A stretch of DNA of 64,000 bases from Apostichopus japonicus (lineage: Eukaryota; Echinodermata; Holothuroidea; Aspidochirotida; Stichopodidae): NCBI RefSeq assembly GCF_037975245.1, contig NC_092561.1, positions 18,233,001-18,297,000 of the forward strand, read 5' to 3'. Numbering within the stretch: the first letter of the stretch is position 1; each line of letters begins with the position of its first letter. The notes under the pieces were generated by a model. It worked only from the letters and a program-made list of their open reading frames with translations. It was not told the origin of the DNA and did no database searches. A program made the translations under genes and the position numbers. Of the stretch, positions 23,124 to 33,800 are shown piece after piece.

Positions 23124-25009
23124 GGTGGCTAATTTTTTCAGCACAATATCCGCAAAAATGGTACAAATTGATATTTTCTCTTATATCGTCGACGAAAGTT
23201 TTGGATAATCTTACTCAATTATCACATACCGAAAATAAACATCTCAACTTAAATTCACTTTGCGAATATTAAACATGATGGTAATGTTGAGCATGAGTAG
23301 AAGTATCAATTAAGCGCGACCGTTCTTTACTTCCGACGTACGCAGTAGACGAGTACTTTCATATAACTGTTGTTCAGATCGAAAACACTACATTTAACAG
23401 TGATACTGATAGTGTTATTTTTAATCCTTCATACTTTTAAGACTACATCTGAAGCAATTTGAGTAACGGTGCCATTGAAACCTTTTCCTCCTGGCAGTTC
23501 AGGCAAGTTAATTCACTGTGTAATCCCGGAAATGCAGATGGCAGATGTTATTGACATACCAAAGTTTCACGACCACACGTCCTGATTTCTGAAGAGGTCA
23601 CTGTTTAGGCAATCAGTGAGCGCAAATGAAGCTACAACCAAATATACCAGCAAGTATAAAACCCTTGAATTAATACTTTGAGTTTTGTGTTTCTAATATG
23701 ACCTCTATTATATTTTGTTAACCACAGAACTATTAATTACCAAGATGGTCAAGTAAGATTAGGCGGCCTTAATTTTTACGGAATATGCTCCATATTTCCC
23801 CAATATTAGGGAACGGGCACCGTCTTTGAAACACCATCTACAACTAAACAAAAAAATATGTACAGGCTTTGGCTCTAGCTATATATGAAGTGCCGTGACT
23901 TCTAGAACTAGTTGTAGGCTCCGGCCGCACCATTGTGGTTTCAATCTCAAATTTCGCTCGTCGCGACAAACAGACAAAGTTGCAGGTCATACCGATGTGA
24001 AAACTCTCGGTCACTTTTGATAGAACTGAACTTCTAATATTCGATGATATGAAGCCTGAGATGTGTATGCCCTAACCAAATAGAGCCACGACACTAAAAT
24101 GTGTGTGTGGGGTAGGGGGGGGGGGACATTTGATAGTGTGTCTCCCACCCATCGAAATGTGGGGGACGTGTCCCCCCCCCTAGGATTGACGCCCATGCTT
24201 GTAAGCTGTTCTAAAGTTTCCTCAACATCCCTCTGAAACATTATTAGGGTGATAGACTGATTCTCAGCGATAGTATTGTCTCCTTTCTTGAAAATTTGGC
24301 GGTTTTAAGAGCATCAGGGTACGTCCCAGAAGTGAAAACCCGGCCTATGCACTATGTCGCGTCCGGTTTTTCAGCAACCATAGCCTACTGTCGGTCCGCG
24401 GTCCGCGGGTCGTTCATGAGTGGTCATCATGGAGATTCGAGACCATTCAGACCAATGATATATTTTTCGCACATGTAATTTTTTATCGACACTCAAAATC
24501 CCAGTGGGGGGCGACTGGGGGGGGGGCGACAAGCTTTCATAGGGGGGTCCCCCACGCCCTCATTGGCGAACCTGAACATTACCAATTGATATGCATGCAA
24601 TATTGATTTTAGCAAGCTGATGGCAAGAACCAAAAAGCAAAAACTCAGTTTTTTCTTCATTAAGCTTCAAAAAGCATCCTCGAAACACGTTTCTCACCAG
24701 CTGATAACTTAGGCTCAAATGTTTGTTGTCAAAACTAAGAAAGGCTGTTTCTTTCGAAATGACACAATTGGGTCGTAGTGGACATTACTGACGTTTGTGT
24801 AGATATTTTTTTAGTGTTAGATAGTCCATAATTATTTCAAATTACATATTGATTTATCCACAGTTTGGATTAATTGAGGGCGATCTGCAACTAATATTAA
24901 AAGAAATTAACCAAAGAGTTTTCGGAATTTCGACACAAATTTAGTAGTACCATCAAGTTAATCGGTTGCCCACGTATAACTTATGAAAATATATTTCTAT
25001 CATCCAAAA

Positions 25010-25285
25010 AAAGCGTGCATGATGGGCAATTGGGATCCAAGGATCGCTGCTTCGATTCCTGCCTAGTTCATTACGTTGTGTCCTTGTGCAAGATGGTTTA
25101 TCTCAATTACCCAGGAGTCAAATTTGGTACCTGTTGTCATTGCACGCAACTTGTTATATAACTGCAGCCGCGTATAGGGATTGTCTCTGGGACAGGTTAT
25201 CATTGACAAGGGGTTATAAAACCTCTGCAAAGCGCTTTGAGACCTATCGCTGGTGTAAAGCGCTATATAAACCGATTATTTATAT
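25010..25285 (+). mobile_element. tRNA-derived SINE, family B (unit 3 copy)
   Basis: Counterpart of the element at 17030, with small deletions in the head and body. The paired tail words (aaagcgctttgagacc, taaagcgctatataaa) and the TA-rich end are kept. Confidence 0.72.
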
Positions 25286-26000
25286 ATATATATTTTTAGT
25301 TATAAATATATATATATATATATATGATTGCCTATAACAATCATAACAATAACAGTAACAAAACATATCAAGCCCATATTATGACCAAAAAGAACTGAAT
25401 ATGCAGACCTGTCAAACAAATATTGAAAAGTCATTGTTGCTGGTATAGGTAGATATACCATGTTGAACACAAAGTTTCAAAAAGTTGTTGAGGTTTAAGC
25501 CACCTATAAGAATTACAGAGTAAGTTAGCTTCTTGCAGATCTTCTGTATGCATTTATTTCATGTTGAAAAATGCCATGGGCCATAATAGTTAATTAACGA
25601 AACAGAAATATTGATCTTATTTGTTTTTAAATTAAATTAAAAGATGTTAATTAGTTTTATGTACAATATTATTCTACAACAGTATGAATTTACGATCACC
25701 GCGGATTTTCAAATCATTTTCTGATGATAACATGTACGAAATACAACTTAAAGCAGAAAATTTGGTTCACATTTGTAGCGTTTAATAATAATAATAATAA
25801 TAATGATAATAATAATAATAATAATAACAATAATAATGAAGTATATGATTGCTAAACCTAACATGTGTAAACACTTCCACTGTCTTCTCAATGTTTCCAA
25901 TTTGTTATATGATACATTGGTCAGCTTAATCGTTGGGTAGTAAACCAGCCACTTCAGTACCAGATCGATCAGTTCAGTACAAGTCGTCAATCGTCTAAGC

Positions 26001-26466
26001 CAGTGTTTCCCTAACTTTATCCCCCCCCCCACGAGCACCCTGTGGGTGTCGGAGTTGTACACGAATCCCCAACTTTTCGAGACACGATCTGAGTCATTAT
26101 TATACTACAATACGCATAACAGTGCTTCGTAAAAGATCAATTTCATAGTGTAATATTGTAATGAGAAAACAAAACAAAGGATGAATAAATATTTATTTGG
26201 AAACTTCAAGATCAGATCTTCACGACGTACTGTCATGCGTACACCAGCTTCACCAAAGTCATGCGGCCTGTGTCTGTTTCATAATTCAGTTATTTATCAC
26301 ATGCACGGTGCGGTACTACTATATGGCAGCATATGCGAATGGAACGCGAAAAGAGTTTGTCGTTAGGTACGACTTTTACTAAATTACTAAATTATATGAT
26401 ACATCAGATTTTAGTTCAACAAAAAGTACTCTGGTTTTGACTATCAGAAACGTCAGGGAACCCCTT
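26001..26466. mobile_element. hAT-type MITE downstream of receptor copy 3 (ancestral insertion)
   Basis: Duplicate of the element at 18480. Here the 8-bp target duplication gtctaagc is perfect (25993-26000 and 26467-26474), which confirms the element's ends. It has lost about 80 bp near its right end relative to unit 2. Confidence 0.85.
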
Positions 26467-26540
26467 GTCTAAGCAATGAAACGTGCTTTATCTATACCAG
26501 CTCGTATAGGCTATACTTTGGAGCTGTTCTGTCGCCCTCT

Positions 26541-26948
26541 CAGTGGCGGAGCTAGGGGTATTGGTCAAGGGGCGAGAATGGTCTGTAGGGGCGCTTTCGA
26601 CACTTCCTAAGCGGTTGGCACGGAGCGTACAGAATTTTTTTGAGTAAAGATTCTCCCTGGGTCGCCGTAAATGACACATTCCGGGCTTTGCTAATTTGCA
26701 GATAATCATCGCCATTTGTGACAACTCGGAAGTTTATATGGGTGTTCCGCTGTTAGAGCATTTTGTCAGAAAATGACACCAACAAAATGTGACAAATGTC
26801 AATAGGTAGATGAGAGCGCAATAAAAAAGTCAATAATCGCGAATAAGTAAAAAGTGGTAAAACGCTAAAAAGGGCGCCATCAGTCCATTTGAGTCCGTCG
26901 GGGGGGGGGGGGCATCCGCCCCCTGACTGTATGGACGCTCCGCCATTG
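26541..26948. mobile_element. hAT-type MITE inserted at the stop codon of receptor copy 3
   Basis: A 408-bp element with inverted ends cagtggcggagc and gctccgccattg, flanked by cgccctct (26533-26540) and caccctct (26949-26956). Unit 2 has the uninterrupted site caccctct at 19072-19079, directly after the receptor stop codon, so the insertion came after the duplication. The element is related, in opposite orientation, to 38630-39015. Confidence 0.9.
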
Positions 26949-26955
26949 CACCCTC

Positions 26956-29900
26956 TTACATAGTGGTTGTTCTAGTGTGTGACGATGATTTCAAGCTGAT
27001 TCGACTAACGGCGCCCAGTTTCATCTTCCACATTTTTCTAACCCGTTCGTTGAAAGCAAAAAATACCATGATGAGAATCCCTTGAAGAGCTTGAGCAATG
27101 AAGAACGCATAAAAGAGAATTCTTGAGGAATCGAATGCAATGAAAAAGCCAACAGACCACGAAAATCCCATCAAAATCGAAATCTGTGCAAATGAAGAAG
27201 AGAAAAAATCATTCTAACCATTATTCTTAAATGTTAGTGGAACAGAGAAATATTCTGTAAGAAAGCTCGTTAAACTTATGGTTTAGGTTATACATTTCCA
27301 ATGTCCTTTAATGTCTTTAACCAACCGAAGTCTGTTAAAATGAAGAAAATTCATACATATCCAGTTATAAGACTCTGATATAGAAATTCATAAACATACT
27401 GAATGGGACAATATTGTTTTCTAGCCTACAGTGTGTAATTCGAACCAGTGTTGACATGAATAATTATGTACATATATATATATATAAATATAAATATACA
27501 AATAGAAAAATACAAATACAAATACAAAAACAAAAACAAAAACAACAAATACAAAGAAATACTAAACTGGTCTTCTGACTGTTACCCCAGCATAGGAACG
27601 GCATTATTAAAATCACCAACATGTAAATAGTAGCTAGAAAAGCATAAGAAGAACAACACCATCACGTGATGGGAGCCCACAGAAATACAATCCTGTTGAA
27701 CGATGTAAGTTGTAGTTTGTTTGTGAGATGTCTCTAACCCTTACATGTCTATTAATTTCTGGGGAATTACAGTCACTTCAAATTACAAGATATATATATT
27801 GATGCTGCTGGATTTTAATTTTTACATATGTTATATTATACATTTTAATAGCAGTTCAGAAAGATCAATGCAAAGTTTATCTTTCAAAAAAAAAAACGTT
27901 TAATTACCTTAACATAAACAAGAAGCTCGAGATGTTTATTTCTTCTGGCTCGTTGCCTACTCGACTCTTCGTCAGGGGTAAACCTGCTCATGCGAATTCC
28001 TCTTACAATCAGGATGAAAAGTACCGCATTGAATATAATTGCAGTGACCAATGGCCCTCCAACTGTCCCCACTACTACCCATCCGTTTCCAATCCAGCAC
28101 GTCTGGTCGCCTACTAGGCCATATGTGATAGGGATATCCGTCGAGAAGTAGAAAAAGAGACACCCACATACCCCTACAATTACAGATGGTAACACCCAGC
28201 CATAACAAAAATATCCAATCACTTGGTTTCTTGAATAGCGTCTAGCAGAGTTTAACTTAGGCTTGCTAAAAGTCGATTTCAAATTCCAAGCTAGGAGGTT
28301 CATCCAGGCAAATGTTGCCAACCACATGAAATGGGTAACCATGGCAACAATAAGGCATACAGTGTTCCATCCAGTGACGTAATCAGTCACAAAATGAATT
28401 AAGATCTGACCACAGGCCAAGGCGAAGCAAAAGTTCATCAATGTCAGTCCAAAGCTGTTACGTAAATCCGAAAATGCGCAGTATGTAAAGAAGGTGAAGA
28501 TCAAAGAAAGAATCGAGGCTGCTACACAAATGCTACTGAAGATCAACTCGTATAAGGAATACCGTTCGTTTCTTCGAATTGTTGAAACAATATTTGTTTT
28601 TTCACTTGTCGTCGGTGTTACCATGGTGACTGTAGTGTTTTTCTGTCGATCAGAACCGCAAACTTGTGTCTCGATCGTACGAAGTTCACTGCTATTTTCA
28701 AATTGATAGATAAATCGGAACCAAGAAAAATCCCCTAATGGTTGCAACGTTACAGGATCAAGAATAGAGATGTCTCCGTCAATGTTTTGTTCTGCCATTA
28801 TTTCCGGAGAAAGAGATCTATATTGTTTCTTGCATACCAGAGTTTCTTCAAACTGGGTAACATTGCCACACAGACGAATAATTTGTATATCTTCAAACTG
28901 GCATTGCTCTTTACTAAGCAATAAAAAATTGACAAACTCAAACATATATATCTCCCACACATGAAATTGGATGACTTCCTCAGGGACGTGAAAGTACAAC
29001 ATATCCAACAGTTCAAACGGCTGATCAACAGAAATGTGACGGAGCTGCTGCCATGGCAACGTATAATCAAATAAGTTATCACGTATTCTGCTCATCTCTC
29101 CCCGAATACATATTTCGATACGTTTGTTCAGGTATGGACACCGTGTGCTAGAGTTTCCTCCGTTTGCTATGCGTATGGCCAGTAACACTTTTGTAGTGTA
29201 CGAATTTGGACATTGCACTAAGCTTATCAACTTGCTACCAGGTAATTCGGGTGGAACTGTGGTAGTTTGTATGAGATAGCCAAATCCTAACAGCCAAGGG
29301 AATCCAAATAAGTCGGTTAGAACAAAATCACCCTCATTTTCTACTGATGCAAATATGCAGAAAGCAATCGGAATATTTGGATGACAGTAAGCGCAGTGCG
29401 GATTCCGGAAGTACGTGTTGCCATAGACGACGGGTGAAATATAATTCCTACATTTTTCTCTTATGTCTGAATCTTCGTATAACATAGGACAGTCGTCCAC
29501 TATCCCAATTTGACAGGATCGAGGTGATGTACTGTTAAACTGAGTGTATAACTGGCAATTTTCGTCGTTCAGCTTTACTCTGTGTTCCGGGCCAATCTCC
29601 ATGGAAACTGGACAAATATCCATACAAAAATGTCGAACTACTGTTGCTAAGATACTACTTTCATTGACTCCGTTACAACGTGCGCAGTGAACATTCCTGT
29701 ACACAAATCCATTAACATCTTGAATAGGTAAGAAAACCTCCGCCTTGACGTATCGGTTTCTGTTAATTTCTGCGGTACACTGTCGGTGCAGGATTGCGTC
29801 GGTGCCTCGTGGACAATCACCAATGACGTTATACCCTAATGGTTGTAGGTTCAGAGATATACCCGATGATTGGTATCCTGGGATATGGAGGCAGCGAAAA

Positions 29901-31479
29901 TGTTCTCTTGGAGGATAAAATGAGGGAAAAGCGTCGTAGTTGATCGGAAATTCAGTTTTATCCCAGCAACAATCTCCATAGAAACGACACTGCTCGTCAC
30001 ATTGACAAGGCAAATTTTTAATATCCTGGGCATCACATCGGTTGCCGCGACAGTGGTCTGCAACGAGTCAAGAAAAGTCAAAACCAACAAAATTAGATCA
30101 TCAAACAAACACACGACAATGAAGGGATTAATAATCCTGTTTCAATACTTGAAAAAAATTGGACTTTTGAATAATAAAAAGAAAAATGCAGTTATTTTAA
30201 ATTGATAAGGTGGTTTTTTCATCCTATAATACCTACGGCACAATCCAGATATATTGGGTTAGCTCTTGTTTATGGTAAGTAATTTGTAATATACATCAAC
30301 GACTTATAAGTAGACCTAAATTATATTCTAAATATGCCTCATAATTAAGTACCATATGATATCTTCTCATTTTTTTCGGCAGGGCGTGGACCCTCAGCCT
30401 TCACCCTTTTGGAAATTCCTTCAGTCGCCTCTTATCATTCTATAATAATTCAGCCTTCTACCTAGCTAAACCAGTCAGTCAAAACTTTCAAGCCACAGTC
30501 CTTCTTTGTTTTAAATCGTACATCTTCAACTGGTTTATTCTGATACATGCTGATACATGGAAAGCACTTTCACTGTTTTTTTATATAAAGATATGTTTTC
30601 ATTTGGGGGGGGGGGCAGAAACTTTTGTGCCCGAAAGTTCCCGTGAGACTATATCTAAGGGGAGCGCCACCATCGGTTGGCGCATAGCGTACAAGATTTT
30701 TTTTGGCAAAAAATGCCTCTCAGATTGCCGGAAATGGCACTTCTGAGGCCTTGCAAGTTGCATCTAAACATTCTTTATTTTATAATCTCACGTTTTAGAA
30801 ATTGAGGAGATAGTGCAAAAAGCGTGGCAGCCCAGATGAGCTGCGATTACGGCGGTGTTACACGGAAATATTCGGGCATCATGATGCTAAATAAAGAAAG
30901 TCATTAGGCCTATATTAATATTAATGTCACAAAACAAATAACACAAAAGGCTCTCCACGGAATTGTCGGGCAAAAATTTGAAAATGATTCGGGCAATCTA
31001 CTGCATATTTATATATATATTTTTTCTCCTCTTAGGCTGCCCGAATTTTTCAGGACATTTGCCCGAAATCCTCTGGATTTTTTTGGGGGGGCAGGCAGTC
31101 TTCCCCCTGCCCCGCCTCGTACGCCTATGGTCCTCGGTGGTGTGAACGCTAAGATCTCGTATGTTTGTTTTGTTCATCTTAGAGGAAAGGAAAGAACTTA
31201 TGATGTAGTATAACAAACATAATCATACCACTAGATATATGGTACATATGTTACAATGAAACGTTTGAAATTGTTCAACGATGCCTACAGAAGTAAAAAA
31301 TACTTAGATACTTTGGTCACGAACGTACCTTCTGGTATAAATTGTGGAAAGGATTCCACAAAACCTGGGGGTGGCGTCTGTTCCCACCGCATTGGTATAT
31401 CTGTAATATTCTCAGCTGTCACCAGCATTGAAACTGCGGTAGCAACAAGACAAACGTACCAAAATAAAGCATTCTTCAT
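26956..31479 (-). CDS. Somatomedin-B-domain seven-transmembrane receptor, copy 3
   Basis: Predicted cell-surface GPCR of the same subfamily as copy 2. Coding exons are 31329-31479, 27908-30057 and 26956-27183, phases 1 and 0, 842 codons. Exon 1 (MKNALFWYVCLVATAVSML) has one extra codon, giving PMRWEQ where copy 2 has PMWEQ. Exon 2 holds the somatomedin-B domain (CQCDEQCRFYGDCCWD), the HCARCNG and HCAYCHP motifs and TM1-TM5, and is two codons shorter than in copy 2. Exon 3 gives TM6, TM7 and a tail ending TRTTTM, the same as copy 2. The last base of the stop codon lies inside the target duplication of the MITE at 26541-26948, so the natural 3' UTR has been displaced by that element. The reading frame is intact. 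Confidence 0.9.
30593..31131. mobile_element. Insertion private to unit 3, in intron 1 of receptor copy 3
   Basis: In unit 2 the words aaagatatg and tcctcggtggtgtgaacg are adjacent (about 22770). Here they are separated by about 540 bp. The insert has G-runs near the left end, ggggagcgccaccatcggtt shared with the hAT-type MITE interiors, and a right end ctcgtacgcctatgg. The ends are not clean, so the family assignment (hAT-type) is tentative. Confidence 0.6.
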
Positions 31480-31790
31480 GGTGGCTAATTTTTCAGCAAA
31501 ATATCCGCAAAAATGGTACAAAATTGATATTTTCTCTTATATCGTCGTCGTCGTCGTAAGTTTTGGATAATCTGAATCAATTATCACATACCGAAAAGAA
31601 ACATCAGAATTTATTCACTTTGCGAATATTAAACATGATGGTAATGTTGAGCATGAGTAGAAGTATCAATGAAGCGCAACCGTTATTTACTTCCGACGTA
31701 CGCAGTAGACGAGTACTTTCATATAACTGTTGTTCACATTGAAAACACTACATTTAACAGTGATAGTGTTAATCCTTTATACTTTACTAA

Positions 31791-33800
31791 GAACACAGCT
31801 TAAGCGATTGAACTTTTTTACTAAGGGTTACCGTAGTTCCGTCAAGCTCATAGTGTACTCCCGGGAATGTAATATTTTGAACAGTTACCTAGATAACATT
31901 CGAACCGAGACTTTTTCAGCAAGGGTTATTTTGATTATTAGTGCTAAGATAATGTTAAAGACACACCACAATCGTGACGACAACCAATCCTGTTCTTTGA
32001 AAGATGGTGTCACTGTTTAGACAATCAGAGATCACTTATGAAACTACATCAAATACACCGGTAAGTAAAATAACCACATGTACCAGTAAGTAAAGAAAAA
32101 CCTTGAACTAACACTTCAAAAACTTTTAACCTTTTATAAGTGTTTGGCAATGCCACGAACACAGCTTAGGCCTAAGAGTGGATTTTTTTTTTTTACTATT
32201 TGGGAGTGATTCCAATGTCGTCACGAGAACACGGAAAAGGTAAACATGTTAGAAAGACTTCAGGCTGGTCACGAAGTAATAATATTGTAAAATACAACTG
32301 CATTACTAATAACTTAAAAGTATCAAAAAAGTATATAACTTCGTAACCCGAGTGAATGTTGTATATTAAAATCTTCATAGCAAATTGACTTTTCGAAAAA
32401 GAAGAAGCCCCAAGTATTAACCGGTTTATCGTTTCTCTACAGATGGTGCGAATTAATGTCACTTGAACTAGTTAGCTGAAAAGATACCAAAATGTACCAC
32501 ACTACAGTCGCGGAAGCTGGGCTCAAATCAAACTAAGAGATATATACGAGATACAAACACCATTTTTGAGCTATGAAATAGAGGTCGCTGTCATTACGAG
32601 CTTCTCTACCAAAAAGAAGAAAAGATTTAAATCCGGGATATGATGGATTAAATGTTCCTTCACATACAAGGCCAAAGATTTCATTAAGTCTGAAAATGAT
32701 CAACAACTTAGTTCTTTACATGATACTGAACTCCTACCGGCCCCTTCATATCATCGATCCTCTCCAGTCGCCCCCCTCTCCATCCCCACCTTCACCCCTC
32801 AACAAATGAGAAGAGAATACATGACGAATGTCATTTCACAGATACACACATATTTTATTTCCATTTAATTTCTCATCATCTACAATAAAAAAACTATTTC
32901 AGTTACACACAAATCCAATCAACGCAAGGCAAGGTATAAGCACCAATAAACTATATAAGAGCTTCACAAGGCCACTCAAATATTAAGAACATTTTTTTTT
33001 TTTAAATAATCTTAAACAATGTTATTTCTTTCAATGTCGGAATGGTTACAAAACAGGTAAAGAGGAGTTTCTTGGAATGCTTGTCAAAATAGAACTACAA
33101 TAGTCACCTACAAAGGTGAAAATTTCAGTCAACATGAAGTAACATGTTGAAACCACCATTCAGGGTATTCAATCCGCTTGACTAAATCCCACGATAAGAC
33201 AGGCAATCACGTCCAAATGAAATGTAAACAAAATAAGCACATTTTATATTACACTTGTGACAGAGATCTCGCAACATACTGGAAGAAGAGGAATTACAGT
33301 ACATTTCCAAGTTGTCAGGCCACGTTGATTTAGCAAAACAAAACAAATGGAATGCACGTAATTCAATGCGGTTAGTCTTAACAGATGTTTGTACACTTTG
33401 GCAAGTTACCATGTCATTTATCATGAATTATTCTTTAATGTACAAAGTGGAAAATGAGGTAAAGGGGGGGGGGGGTGGGATGTGAAATAGCTCTTTTGAC
33501 AACAATCAATAGAGCTACACATTACAAGTAGCGGCATTCAATGGTTTGTCCATCTGAATGAACTTTTATGAAGACATAACTTGTGTCACAAAAGATGCAA
33601 AATCAAAGCAACATCCAGTTTACCAACATTTCTGAAAGGGGGAGTGGCAGACCCCCTAGACACCTTCCATGGAAGACGAAACATCTTAGCTCCACCCGCC
33701 CCCCCCCTCCCTCCAATACACACACACTAAATATAGTGTATAGTATATGCACCCATGGTTGAGACTAATGAATATTTTAACAAGAGCCCAAGGGCACTGT
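31791..33800. other. Intergenic stretch between receptor copy 3 and the TGACC block
   Basis: The first 300 bp keep weak similarity to the 5' flanks of receptor copies 1 and 2. The rest is AT-rich, with G-runs near 33465 and 33700, and no supported gene. Confidence 0.5.

Larger units (their letters stand above)
15545..23762. repeat. Tandem duplication, unit 2 (contains receptor copy 2)
   Basis: This unit and 23763-31790 align along nearly their whole length, including introns, SINEs and microsatellites, apart from private insertions and deletions. Unit 2 begins ggccttaatttttacggaat at 15545. The same sequence at 23764 opens unit 3 directly after the end of unit 2. Confidence 0.88.
23763..31790. 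repeat. Tandem duplication, unit 3 (contains receptor copy 3)
   Basis: Near-identical to 15545-23440 in the same orientation. Private changes are a hAT-type MITE at 26541-26948, an approximately 540-bp insertion at about 30593-31131, and loss of most of the LINE fragment and of the tRNA-like insertion. Past about 31790 the similarity to unit 2 falls to a weaker, older level. Confidence 0.88.
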
